A stretch of DNA of 45,368 nt from Lichenicola sp964248625 (GTDB lineage: Bacteria; Pseudomonadota; Alphaproteobacteria; Acetobacterales; Acetobacteraceae), in the NCBI GenBank assembly GCA_964248625.1, contig CAXTZG010000018.1:1-45368 (forward strand), in the 5' to 3' direction. The notes under the pieces were generated by a model. The model saw only the letters and a program-made list of their open reading frames with translations. It was not told the origin of the DNA and did no database searches. Within the stretch, counting starts at the first letter, position 1. The number at the start of each line of letters is the position of its first letter. Positions 1-7,543 of the stretch are shown piece after piece. Made by a program: the position numbers and the translations under genes.

Positions 1-430
1 CGGCGATGCCGGTGGCATGCAGCGCCTCGGCATCGAGGCTGGTCAGCACCGTCACGGCCAGCAGGATCGGCTGCGCATCGGCCGGAAAGGCGACCTCGAC
101 CGCTTCGCGCGCCGCAGCCACCATCGCAACGCCGCCGGCGGCGTGGATGGTCAGCATCGCCGGACGGAGCGGTGCCAGCGCGCGCACCGCGGCGGCCACC
201 GTGTTGGGGATGTCGTGCAGCTTCAGGTCCAGGAACAGGGAGCGTCCCGCCGCGAGCCGCGACACCGCTTCGAGGCCGCAGCCCAGGGTGAATTCCAGCC
301 CGAGCTTGATGGCGTCGCAGGATACGCCGGCTTGCTCGATCCAGGCCGCCGCCTCGCCGGGATCGGTGGTGTCGAGCGCCAGGATCAGCCGTGTGCGGCC
401 TGCCCCCGCAGCGGAGCTGGAGGCGGCCAC
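1..430 (-). CDS. pyrF: Orotidine 5'-phosphate decarboxylase, C-terminus cut by window edge
   Basis: Decarboxylates OMP to UMP in the cytoplasm, the last step of de novo pyrimidine synthesis. About 143 N-terminal residues are present. They show the family's first strand (LILALDTTD) and the catalytic DLKLHDIPNTV motif with its Asp-Lys-x-x-x-Asp pattern, followed by the HAAGG segment. The rest lies beyond base 1. I place the start at a GTG (430-428), because no ATG lies between it and the stop of the upstream gene. It follows the LapA-like gene by 7 bases on the same strand. The lapA-pyrF order is seen in other proteobacteria and suggests co-transcription. No oddity is seen in the visible part. 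Confidence 0.93.
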   Translation of the reverse strand, partial: MAASSSAAGAGRTRLILALDTTDPGEAAAWIEQAGVSCDAIKLGLEFTLGCGLEAVSRLAAGRSLFLDLKLHDIPNTVAAAVRALAPLRPAMLTIHAAGGVAMVAAAREAVEVAFPADAQPILLAVTVLTSLDAEALHATGIA

Positions 431-437
431 GTGCCGG

Positions 438-788
438 TCAGTAGCTGACCGGCGGCAGGCCGGGTGCTGCCGTCACGGCCGTGCCGCCCTGGTAGGCGAC
501 ATTGTGCGCGACCGACTGCGCCAGCTGGCCGCGCAGCTCGGCGATCTGGGTCTCCAGGGTGCGCACCTGCTGCTCGGCGCGGCGTGCCCGGCGCCGCTGC
601 CGGAGCTCGGCGAACCACATGAACAGCACGCCGACCAGGAAGAACACGACGGCCACGATGAGGGCGACCACGCCCGTCGAGGACTGCCACGAGAAGTACG
701 GCAGCTCCATCGTCCCGGCCGTCTGATTGAACAGCACGAACACGACGAGAAGGATCAGGAAGGGCAACGTGATGATCAGGCGCAGCAT
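438..788 (-). CDS. lapA: LapA-family (DUF1049) inner-membrane protein
   Basis: A 116-residue protein with two hydrophobic segments (about residues 4-20 and 39-60). An Arg-rich stretch (RQRRRARRAEQQ) and a short predicted coiled coil (about 65-92) follow. This is the LapA/DUF1049 layout, with an NQT motif after the first segment and a short loop holding an aromatic F-x-W. In enterobacteria LapA works with LapB in regulating lipopolysaccharide synthesis at the inner membrane; here the role is inferred from family only. ATG at 788 is preceded by AGGAG at good spacing. pyrF follows 7 bases after the stop. No lapB is present between them. Confidence 0.85.
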   Translation of the reverse strand: MLRLIITLPFLILLVVFVLFNQTAGTMELPYFSWQSSTGVVALIVAVVFFLVGVLFMWFAELRQRRRARRAEQQVRTLETQIAELRGQLAQSVAHNVAYQGGTAVTAAPGLPPVSY

Positions 789-856
789 GACCGGCTCCTA
801 TCGTTCCGCTGCCGTTCCCGCAAGCGCCGCAGCATCATCCGGCGCGGCGGCTGCGG

Positions 857-1069
857 TCAGGCCCTGCCGCCTTCGCCCGGCTTGCGGCGCTCGTGCTTGT
901 TGCCGTCATGGGCGCTGCGGGCGTCGTCCTTCGGATGCTTGGCGTCGGCCGGCTTGTTCTGGTGGTGCGCGCCGGCGGAGTCCTGGGTCTTGTCGCCGGA
1001 GCCCACATGGCTGCTGCCGGGACCCGACTGCGAGCGGTCGGTCGCCGGGATCTTGTCGCTGGTGCTCAT
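857..1069 (-). CDS. Small hydrophilic protein, 70 residues
   Basis: I do not recognise a family. The product is 70 residues, very rich in Lys, His, Asp, Ser and Gly, with no hydrophobic segment, so it is probably soluble and disordered. It lies upstream of lapA on the same strand with a 68-base gap. I chose ATG 1069, since longer frames upstream run over sequence with no coding look. The composition is similar to small stress-associated hydrophilic proteins, which is only an analogy. It could be a chance ORF, but reading frame, composition and position make it reasonable. Confidence 0.5.
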   Translation of the reverse strand: MSTSDKIPATDRSQSGPGSSHVGSGDKTQDSAGAHHQNKPADAKHPKDDARSAHDGNKHERRKPGEGGRA

Positions 1070-1239
1070 GCTTGCCGTCCTTGCTGGAACTGGACGGCAA
1101 CGGAAGCGGATGGTGGGGGTTCCGGGCCGGCAGGAACAGCCTCTTGCGCTCGAACCCGCCTGTATGGTGTCGTCACGCCGATGCCACGCCTCGCCCCGCC
1201 GCATCGTTCGCCGGTGCCCGCGCTCGCGGTCCGTGCCGC

Positions 1240-1539
1240 ATGAGCGACGTCATCCCGTTCTCCCGCGACCGCGACGAGCGCACGCGCGAAGACAGGATGT
1301 GGGCGGTCATGGCCGATGCCGGACGGATCAGCCGGATCGCCGACATCTATGCCAGCCGCGATGCCGCGCTGGCCGACCGGGACTGGCGCGAACAGCAGGT
1401 GAAGGCGTACGCCCACTTCCTGCGCAGCGCCTCGCAGCCGATCCCGCGCTACAGCATAGCGCCCATCCGCCGTGCCGACCTGCCGCGAAGCTGGACGCCG
1501 CTGCCGGCGCTGGGCTTCCTGCGCGGCCGCTTCATCTAG
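1240..1539 (+). CDS. Hypothetical protein, 99 residues
   Basis: Unrecognised small cytoplasmic protein. The sequence is charged at the N-terminus (a SRDRDERTRED stretch), has a likely helical centre (residues about 20-60), and a Pro/Arg-rich tail ending in LGFLRGRFI. There is no signal peptide or membrane segment. The start is ATG 1240; longer upstream frames are artefacts of high GC. It converges on the Fic-like gene, with only 3 bases between the two stop codons. Function is unknown. Confidence 0.55.
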   Translation: MSDVIPFSRDRDERTREDRMWAVMADAGRISRIADIYASRDAALADRDWREQQVKAYAHFLRSASQPIPRYSIAPIRRADLPRSWTPLPALGFLRGRFI

Positions 1540-1542
1540 CGG

Positions 1543-2664
1543 TCAGGCCGTCATCTCCGGATCGGGCTCTGCCAGCATCGACAGCGTTTCGCGGAAGATA
1601 AAGACCCGGTTGCGGCGGATGTTGGAATGCGGCGCCAGGATGCCGAGCCGGACCAGCGTGGCGACGGCGGCGTTGGCGGTCTGAAACGAGACGTCCAGCA
1701 TCTCCTGGGCCGCGCCGACCGTCAGCACGGGAAAGCCGAAGGCGAGCTCTGCCAGGCGGCGCGCGGTCGAGTCCGAGCGCAGCGCGACGATGTCGGCTTC
1801 CCGGTCCAGGCGCAGGCGCTCGGCGCGCTGCAGCCGGGCGGACGCCGCATTCGCCGCACCGGTCAGGCAGGACAGAAAGAAGCAGATCCAGCCTTCCCAG
1901 CGCCCGTCCCGCTGCAGTTCGTCCAGCGCCGCGTCGCAAGCCTGCCTGCGGGCGGCAAGGGTCTGGGCCAGGAACAGCGGCGGCCGGCCGTCGGCCACCG
2001 CCATCAGCGGCATCAGCAGACGGGCCAGCGGCGCGCTGGCCTCGCCGAACGGCGCCAGCAGCTCGAGCCGGGCCGTCACCAGGGCCAGCCGGATCACCAG
2101 CGGCAGCGACGGCGGCTCGATCAGGAACTGCTCCAGGTCGCGCATCGCAGCGCCGGCCTCGCCTTCGACGGGCAGCCGCAACCGGAGCGGTTCGCCGCGC
2201 GGCGAGCCAGGTCCCGGCTCCGCGGGCGCCCCGTTGCGGAGCAGCCAGTGCATCTCGCCCAGCAGAGCCGCATCCAGACCAGCGCGACCCCGCGCCTGCA
2301 CGACGGCCAGACCATGGCGGAAGGCTTCGAGCGCATTGACCGCCGCCCGGAGGTCGCGCGGCGCGGAACGTTCGCCCGCCGCGTCGATGATCATGAGCCG
2401 CAGCAGCGCGCCGTGAACCGGGCCCGCGCCGTCCAGGGCAAGCGCGTCGAGCTTGCTCTCGACCCGGATCATGTTGTCGTGGAACGGCACGCTGCCGAGC
2501 CGGGCATGCAGGGCGCTGCTGGCGTCGATCGCCTGCTCGAGCGGCATCAGGGCCGCCGACAGCTCGAGCCGACGCGGCAGCGCGGACGGGACGAGGTGAT
2601 ACGGGGACGCGACGTGGCGGCGAAGGATCTGGAGATCGTCGCGGTTCGCTTGATGAAGAAGCAT
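1543..2664 (-). CDS. Fic-fold protein with destroyed active-site motif
   Basis: Layout matches Fic-family AMP-transferases with an added C-terminal winged helix. The N-terminal region (about 60-85) aligns with the family's inhibitory helix segment, and the central helical core spans about 100-220. A WEGWICFFL segment near 256 matches the post-Fic region, and the winged-helix-like tail (about 311-365) has PVLTVGAAQEMLDVSFQTAN. The catalytic loop HPFxDGNGRxxRLL is replaced by APFGEASAPLARLL at 204-217: His is Ala and the GNGR is gone. The inhibitory SxxxEG is also lost (SKLDAL near 70). AMPylation is therefore unlikely. It may act as a DNA-binding or scaffold pseudoenzyme. It is divergent from secB. 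Confidence 0.75.
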   Translation of the reverse strand: MLLHQANRDDLQILRRHVASPYHLVPSALPRRLELSAALMPLEQAIDASSALHARLGSVPFHDNMIRVESKLDALALDGAGPVHGALLRLMIIDAAGERSAPRDLRAAVNALEAFRHGLAVVQARGRAGLDAALLGEMHWLLRNGAPAEPGPGSPRGEPLRLRLPVEGEAGAAMRDLEQFLIEPPSLPLVIRLALVTARLELLAPFGEASAPLARLLMPLMAVADGRPPLFLAQTLAARRQACDAALDELQRDGRWEGWICFFLSCLTGAANAASARLQRAERLRLDREADIVALRSDSTARRLAELAFGFPVLTVGAAQEMLDVSFQTANAAVATLVRLGILAPHSNIRRNRVFIFRETLSMLAEPDPEMTA

Positions 2665-2724
2665 GGCGAGGACGCTGTTCCGCTTGCAGGGCGCCGCCAG
2701 CGAATTGTGGCGTCTTCCGGGTTA

Positions 2725-2752
2725 CGTTGCGATCCAAGCGCTGGATGCAACG
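2725..2752. promoter_or_regulatory. Imperfect inverted repeat between the Fic-like gene and secB
   Basis: Arms CGTTGC-(G)-ATCCA and TGGAT-GCAACG pair over 11 base pairs with one bulged G and a 5-base loop. It sits in the 224-base divergent region, 137 bases before secB and 61 bases before the Fic-like start. An operator for one of the two genes (the Fic-like protein has a winged-helix tail) or a leader hairpin are both possible. I found no convincing -35/-10 pair around it. Confidence 0.4.
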
Positions 2753-2888
2753 CATTGGTGCAAGCCGCGAGGGCATGTCAGATTTTTCGACACGCCCGAC
2801 GGGCGCCACCACCGAGGCAGGCCCCCGCTCTCGCCGGACGGCCGATGCTGCTGTAGTCTTGGGCTCCTCAGCAGACGAGGCGAACGCC

Positions 2889-3464
2889 ATGCCAGATACG
2901 TCCACCACCGGCCTCGGCAGCGTCAGCATGACAGGTGGCCAGGCCACGATACCGGGCGCCCTGGGCTCGACGCCGCCGCTGCTGCTGAGCAGCCAGTACG
3001 TGCGCGACATGACCTTCCATGTGCCGGGCGCGCCCGGCATCTATGCCGCAATCCAGCAGATGCGGCCGCACGTGACGCTGGGGCTCGACGTCCAGGTGCG
3101 CCCGGCGCAGGACAACCATCCCGTCTACGAGGTGGCGCTGCTGATCCATTGCAGCGCCACCACCCATCCGCCGGTCGAGGGCCAGGACGGGCCGCCGGTC
3201 GCCTTCGTGGTCGAGCTGGCCTATTGCGGCATCTTCACGCTGCAGAACGTGGAACAGGCCCTGGTCGAGCCGGTGCTGCTGGCCGAGTGCCCGCGCCTGC
3301 TGTTCCCGTTCGCCCGCAACGTGCTGGCCGACATCACCCGCGAGGCCGGCTTCCCGCCGGTGATGCTGCAGCCGATCGACTTCGTGGCGATGTGGCAGGC
3401 CAGGCGCGCGACGCAGCCGGCTCAGGCAGCGCCGAGCCAGACGGCGGACGCGCCGGCCGCTTGA
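2889..3464 (+). CDS. secB: Protein-export chaperone SecB
   Basis: Cytosolic tetrameric chaperone that keeps preproteins unfolded and hands them to SecA. The body shows the SecB core: SSQYVRDMTFHVPGAP, the YEVALLIH strand, FVVELAYCGIFTL, the ECPRLLFPFARN helix and the GFPPVMLQPIDF signature. At 191 residues it is longer than the roughly 155-residue enterobacterial protein, with an extra 35-residue Gly/Thr-rich N-terminus and an Ala-rich acidic tail. ATG 2889 was chosen because in-frame sequence upstream looks non-coding. It is divergent from the Fic-like gene and is followed by a hairpin, so it is probably a single-gene unit. Confidence 0.92.
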   Translation: MPDTSTTGLGSVSMTGGQATIPGALGSTPPLLLSSQYVRDMTFHVPGAPGIYAAIQQMRPHVTLGLDVQVRPAQDNHPVYEVALLIHCSATTHPPVEGQDGPPVAFVVELAYCGIFTLQNVEQALVEPVLLAECPRLLFPFARNVLADITREAGFPPVMLQPIDFVAMWQARRATQPAQAAPSQTADAPAA

Positions 3465-3481
3465 GGGCTCACGCGCCGGAT

Positions 3482-3514
3482 CGGCGTCGCATCGGCGGCT
3501 GACAAGCGACGCCG
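3482..3514 (+). terminator. Terminator-like hairpin after secB
   Basis: Perfect 9-base inverted repeat CGGCGTCGC / GCGACGCCG with a 15-base loop, starting 18 bases after the secB stop. There is no T-run, so it may end transcription only with help or may protect the 3' end. It also lies 20 bases upstream of the next start. Confidence 0.45.
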
Positions 3515-3534
3515 GGCGGTGCACGGTGGGAGCC

Positions 3535-4956
3535 ATGAACGCAATCCCTCCCCGTCCGTCCGGCGCAGCCGCTGCCCTCGATCATGTCGACAGCCAGCTC
3601 GAGGCCAGCCTGGAGCGGCTGTTCGCGCTGCTGCGCATCCCCAGCATCTCCACCCAGCCCAGGCACGCGCCCGACTGCGCGCGAGCGGCCGAGTGGCTGT
3701 GCCGCGACCTCGCCTCGCTCGGGCTGGAAGCCAGCGTGCGCGAGACCGCCGGCCTGCCGATCGTGGTGGCGCACGACCGCGCGGCGACCGCCGGGCCGCA
3801 CGTGCTGTTCTATGGCCATTACGACGTGCAGCCGGTGGACCCGGTGGCGCTGTGGACCAGCGGCCCGTTCGAACCGGCGATGGTGGACGGGCCGGACGGC
3901 GAGCGCTGGATCACCGCGCGCGGCGCCTCCGACGACAAGGGCCAGGTGATGACCTTCCTGGAAGCGCTGCGCGCGATCCGGTCGGCGGACGGCACCTATC
4001 CGGTGCGGATCTCGGTGCTGCTGGAAGGCGAGGAGGAAAGCGGCGGCCCCAGCCTGCGGCCGTTCCTCGACGCCCACAAGGACGAGCTGAAGGCCGACGT
4101 GGCGCTGGTCTGCGACACCGACATGCTGGAAGACGGCGTGCCGGCGGTCACCACCATGCTGCGCGGGCTGGTGGGCGAGGAGATCACCGTCACCTGCGCC
4201 GACCGCGACCTGCATTCCGGCCTCTACGGCAATGCGGCGCGCAACCCGCTGCACCTGCTGGTCGAGATCCTGGCCAGGCTGCGCGACGCCGACGGACGCG
4301 TGACGCTGCCCGGCTTCTATGACGGGGTGGAGGAGCTGCCCGCCTCGGTGAAGCAGGACTGGGCGCGCGTCGGCGGCGGCGACGAGGCGCTGCTGGCGCC
4401 GATCGGGCTGAGCATCCCGGCCGGAGAGAAGGGCTACACGGCGCTGGAGCAGACCTGGGCACGGCCGACCTGCGAGATCAACGGCATCACCGGCGGCTAT
4501 GGCGGCGAGGGCTTCAAGACCGTGCTGCCGGGCAAGGCCTCGGCCAAGGTGTCGTTCCGCATGGTGGCGGGGCAGGACCCGCAGAAGGTGCAGGACGCCT
4601 TCCGGGCGCATGTGCGGGCCCACATCCCGTCCGACTGCAGCGTGACGTTCCATTCGCACGGCTGCTCGTCCGCCAGCGCGCTGCCGATCGACGGGCCCTA
4701 CCTGAAGGCCGCGCTGGCGGCGCTGTCGGAGGAATGGGGCAAGACCGCCGCCGTGGTCGGCAGCGGCGGCTCGATCCCGGTGGTGCGCGACCTGCAGGAG
4801 TCGCTCGGCATGGACAGCCTGCTGATCGGCTTCGCCAAGAACGACAACCGCATCCATTCGCCGAACGAGAAGTACGACCTGACCAGCTTCCATCGCGGCA
4901 CCCGCTCCTGGGTGCGGGTGCTCTACGGGCTGGCGGAGGCCGGGCATCCCGGCTGA
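3535..4956 (+). CDS. M20-family dipeptidase
   Basis: Cytosolic zinc metallopeptidase of the M20 family (ArgE/DapE/ACY1/CPG2 superfamily), probably a broad dipeptidase or carnosinase-like enzyme. First metal motif FYGHYDVQPVD (about 89-99) supplies His and Asp. GASDDKGQ carries the bridging Asp, and EGEEESGG (about 165-172) carries the catalytic Glu and a metal Glu. DLHSGLYGN lies in the lid/dimerisation domain, and a final metal His sits in NRIHSPNEKYD near the C-terminus. The 473-residue length is normal. I prefer ATG 3535, preceded by GGTGGGA, over GTG 3526. It converges on the OYE gene. Confidence 0.88.
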   Translation: MNAIPPRPSGAAAALDHVDSQLEASLERLFALLRIPSISTQPRHAPDCARAAEWLCRDLASLGLEASVRETAGLPIVVAHDRAATAGPHVLFYGHYDVQPVDPVALWTSGPFEPAMVDGPDGERWITARGASDDKGQVMTFLEALRAIRSADGTYPVRISVLLEGEEESGGPSLRPFLDAHKDELKADVALVCDTDMLEDGVPAVTTMLRGLVGEEITVTCADRDLHSGLYGNAARNPLHLLVEILARLRDADGRVTLPGFYDGVEELPASVKQDWARVGGGDEALLAPIGLSIPAGEKGYTALEQTWARPTCEINGITGGYGGEGFKTVLPGKASAKVSFRMVAGQDPQKVQDAFRAHVRAHIPSDCSVTFHSHGCSSASALPIDGPYLKAALAALSEEWGKTAAVVGSGGSIPVVRDLQESLGMDSLLIGFAKNDNRIHSPNEKYDLTSFHRGTRSWVRVLYGLAEAGHPG

Positions 4957-4971
4957 GGGACGCCGCCTCAG
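4953..4971. terminator. Bidirectional hairpin shared by two stop codons
   Basis: CTGAGG / CCTCAG arms with a 7-base loop. The left arm contains the stop of the dipeptidase and the right arm contains the stop of the oppositely transcribed OYE gene, whose ends are 11 bases apart. A second small hairpin (GCCGGG-CAT-CCCGGC) lies just before it inside the dipeptidase. No T-run is seen on either side. Confidence 0.4.
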
Positions 4972-6032
4972 GCCGGGGCGTGCGCCAGGACGGGATAGTC
5001 GACGTAGCCGGCAGCGCCGCCGCCATACATCGTGTCCCGGTCGAGCTCGTTCAGCGGCGCACCCGCCTGCAGCCGTGCCGGCAGGTCGGGGTTGGCAATG
5101 AACTTGACGCCGAACCCGATCGCATCGGCCGCACCGTCGGCGAGCGCCTGCTCGGACTGCTCGACGGTGTATCGCTCGTTGGCGATGTAGACGCCGCCGA
5201 ACGTCCGCTTCAGCGCGGCGCCGATCGAGTCGCCGGCATGGTGCTCGCGGGCGAACAGGAAGGCGAGCCTGCGCTTGGCCGCCTCCCGCGCGACATGGGT
5301 GAAGGTGGCGAGCGGGTCGGAATCGCCCATCGAGTGCGCGTCGCCGCGCGGCGCCAGATGCAGCCCGACCCGATCGGCGCCCCACACCGAGATCGCCGCG
5401 TCCACCGCCTCGAACATCAGCCGCGCGCGGTTCTCGACCGGACCGCCATAGGCGTCGGTGCGGATGTTGGTGCTGTCCTGCAGGAACTGGTCGAGCAGGT
5501 AGCCATTGGCGCCATGCAGCTCGACGCCGTCGAAGCCGGCCGCTTGGGCATTCTCGGCCGCGCGCCGGTAGTCGGCGACGATGCCCGGGATTTCCTCGAT
5601 GGCCAGGGCGCGCGGCAGCGGATAGGGCCGCTGCGGCCGCAGCAGGCTGACATGGCCCACGGCGGCGATGGCGCTCGGCGCCACCGGCGGCTGGCCGCCG
5701 AGCAGCGAGGGGTCGGAGATGCGGCCGACATGCCAGAGCTGCATCGAGATGCGTCCGCCCGCCTCGTGCACGCCGTCGGTGACGCGCCGCCAGCCCGCCA
5801 CCTGCTCGGCCGACCAGATGCCGGGCGTGCGCTCGTAGCCGACGCCCGACGGGCTGATGCAGGTCGCCTCGGTGAGGATCAGCCCGGCGGAGGCGCGCTG
5901 CACGTAGTGCTCGCGCATCAGCTCGGTGGGCACCCGGTCCTCGGTGGCGCGCGCGCGGGTCAACGGCGCCATCAGGATGCGGTTCGGCAGATCGAGGTCG
6001 CCGATGCGGATCGGATCGAACAAGGTGGGCAT
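4968..6032 (-). CDS. Old Yellow Enzyme-family alkene reductase
   Basis: FMN-dependent, NAD(P)H-using reductase of activated C=C bonds (NemA/OYE group), cytosolic. Visible motifs: LPNRILMAPLTRAR at the FMN site, LILTEATCISPSGVGY, the substrate-binding pair in ELHGANGYLLDQFLQ (HxxN), and the C-terminal FIANPDLPARL followed by a YGGGAAGYVDYP motif. The 354-residue length is typical. The position normally occupied by an FMN-contacting Arg (VGxRLSP) reads VGLHLAP here. ATG 6032 has GGAGA upstream. It is divergent from an ArsR-type regulator that may control it. Confidence 0.9.
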   Translation of the reverse strand: MPTLFDPIRIGDLDLPNRILMAPLTRARATEDRVPTELMREHYVQRASAGLILTEATCISPSGVGYERTPGIWSAEQVAGWRRVTDGVHEAGGRISMQLWHVGRISDPSLLGGQPPVAPSAIAAVGHVSLLRPQRPYPLPRALAIEEIPGIVADYRRAAENAQAAGFDGVELHGANGYLLDQFLQDSTNIRTDAYGGPVENRARLMFEAVDAAISVWGADRVGLHLAPRGDAHSMGDSDPLATFTHVAREAAKRRLAFLFAREHHAGDSIGAALKRTFGGVYIANERYTVEQSEQALADGAADAIGFGVKFIANPDLPARLQAGAPLNELDRDTMYGGGAAGYVDYPVLAHAPA

Positions 6033-6056
6033 CGGCAGCTGGTCTCCGGGCGTCGT

Positions 6057-6084
6057 TTGATGTTCGACGAACCTCGAATATGCT
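6057..6084 (+). promoter_or_regulatory. Promoter with embedded palindrome for the ArsR gene
   Basis: TTGATG (6057-6062) and TATGCT (6079-6084) are spaced by 16 bases. Between them lies a perfect inverted repeat TTCGA-N6-TCGAA (6063-6078) that fills the spacer. A repressor bound there would block RNA polymerase. The predicted transcription start is only a few bases before ATG 6096, giving a very short leader. The same site could also control the divergent OYE gene. Confidence 0.55.
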
Positions 6085-6095
6085 AGGCCTGCGTC

Positions 6096-6404
6096 ATGGT
6101 GCAAGAACCCTATCCGCATCCGTCGATCGACGGCATCGGCCTGTTCGAGGTGCTGCACGCGCTGAGCGACCCGCTGCGCCTGTCGATTCTGCAGAACCTG
6201 GCGCCGGACCGCGAGGCGGCCTGGAACGCGTTCGCGGGCGAGGTCGCCCCGTCCACGCTCAGCCATCACATGAAGGTGCTGCGCAATGCCGGGCTGATCA
6301 CCCACCGCCGCGACGGCACCCGCTGCTTCGTGTCGCTGCGGCCGGAGCTGGCCCAGCGCTTTCCCGGACTGCTCGACGTGGTGCTGCGGCTGGCGCCCGG
6401 CTGA
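6096..6404 (+). CDS. ArsR-type winged-helix transcriptional regulator
   Basis: 102-residue dimeric winged-helix repressor type. LFEVLHALSDPLRLSILQNL is the usual ArsR opening. The recognition helix is in PSTLSHHMKVLRNAGLI, and the wing is HRRDGTRCFVSL. No CxC metal motif is present and there is only one Cys (in the wing), so it is unlikely to sense metals through ArsR/SmtB-type thiols. It is divergent from the OYE reductase, with a palindrome in its own promoter, which suggests autoregulation and control of the reductase. Its stop is 3 bases from that of the converging threonine aldolase gene. Confidence 0.88.
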   Translation: MVQEPYPHPSIDGIGLFEVLHALSDPLRLSILQNLAPDREAAWNAFAGEVAPSTLSHHMKVLRNAGLITHRRDGTRCFVSLRPELAQRFPGLLDVVLRLAPG

Positions 6405-6407
6405 GGC

Positions 6408-7478
6408 TCAGCCCGCCGCCGCCAGCAGCGCGTCCACGTCGGCGGCGTCGGTCTCGAGCCCGGTCACCAGCCGGACCGCGGCGGTGCCGGGGGTGACGGG
6501 CTCCTCGGGCGGCAGATACCAGCGATAGAACAGGAAGCCGGCCGCTTCCAGCCGGGCGATCACCGGCTCCGGCAGCACCGCAAACAGCTCGTTCGACTGC
6601 ACCTCGTGCAGCAGGCGCGCGCCCTCCAGCCCGAGCAGCCCGCCCGCGAGGCGGGTCGCCATGGCGTTGGCCTGGCGGGCATTGTCCAGCCAGAGGTCGT
6701 CGGTGAGGTAGGCGACCAGCTGCGCGCTCAGGTAGCGGGCCTTGGACCAGAGATGCCCGGCGCGCTTGCGCCGGCGGGCGAACTCGTCGGCGAGATCGGG
6801 CCGGAAGAAGATGATGGCTTCCGCCGCCATCGCGCCGTTCTTGGTGGCACCCAGCACCAGCACATCGATGCCGGCCTGCCAGGTGATCGCGGCCGGGCTG
6901 CAGCCGAGTGTCGCCAGCGCGTTGGCGAAGCGGGCGCCGTCCATGTGCAGCGACAGGCCGAGATCGCGCGCCGTGCTGCCGATCGCCCGCACCTGCTCCA
7001 GGCTGTAGATCGTCCCCCACTCGGTGGCCTGGGTGATGCTGATCGCGGCAGGCTTGCTCTTGTGCACGCCGATGGCGCGGCTGGCCTCGACATGGGCGTA
7101 GAGGGCCGCCGGCGACAGGCGGCCGTCGCGGCTGGGCAGGGTCAGAAGCTTGGCGCCGCCGGTGAAGAACTCGGGCGCGCCGCATTCGTCGTTCTCGATA
7201 TGCGCCGAGGCGTCGCAATAGACACCGCCATAGGGCGGCACCATCGCCGACAGCGCGAGCGCGTTGGCGGCGGTGCCGGTGGCGACGGCGAACACCTGCG
7301 CGTCGGGCGCCTCGAACACGGTGCGGACCACCGACTGCAGCTGCGCGGTCCACGGATCGCCGCCATAGGACGGCACGGCGCCTTCGTTCGCCGCGACCAT
7401 GGCGGCGAGGATGGCAGGGCTGATCGGACCGACATTGTCGCTGCCGAAGTTCTTTCGTATGGGCTTCATGCGACGCAT
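6408..7478 (-). CDS. Low-specificity L-threonine aldolase (PLP enzyme)
   Basis: Fold-type I PLP enzyme that cleaves L-threonine or allo-threonine to glycine and acetaldehyde. It opens with KNFGSDNVGPISPAI, then has FAVATGTAANALAL for phosphate binding and AHIENDECGAPEFF. LHMDGARFANA carries the PLP-ring Asp, and VLGATKNGAMAAEA carries the Schiff-base Lys. The length of about 356 is typical. Two close ATGs are possible (7478 and 7469); the second gives MKPIRKNFG. Converges with the ArsR gene. The neighbouring folD also handles one-carbon and glycine-related metabolism, but is divergent. Confidence 0.88.
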   Translation of the reverse strand: MRRMKPIRKNFGSDNVGPISPAILAAMVAANEGAVPSYGGDPWTAQLQSVVRTVFEAPDAQVFAVATGTAANALALSAMVPPYGGVYCDASAHIENDECGAPEFFTGGAKLLTLPSRDGRLSPAALYAHVEASRAIGVHKSKPAAISITQATEWGTIYSLEQVRAIGSTARDLGLSLHMDGARFANALATLGCSPAAITWQAGIDVLVLGATKNGAMAAEAIIFFRPDLADEFARRRKRAGHLWSKARYLSAQLVAYLTDDLWLDNARQANAMATRLAGGLLGLEGARLLHEVQSNELFAVLPEPVIARLEAAGFLFYRWYLPPEEPVTPGTAAVRLVTGLETDAADVDALLAAAG

Positions 7479-7543
7479 CCTGCCTGCATCGCGCCAGCGG
7501 TTCCAGTCGGCCGATCCGAGGGCAGCCAGACCAGGAGGGACGC

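Noticed and set aside
1532..3040. Long minus-strand frame of about 500 codons covering the Fic-like gene and part of secB
   Set aside because: Arg/Pro/Ala-dominated translation with no motifs; it is a shadow frame of the real genes, as are many other long antisense frames here.
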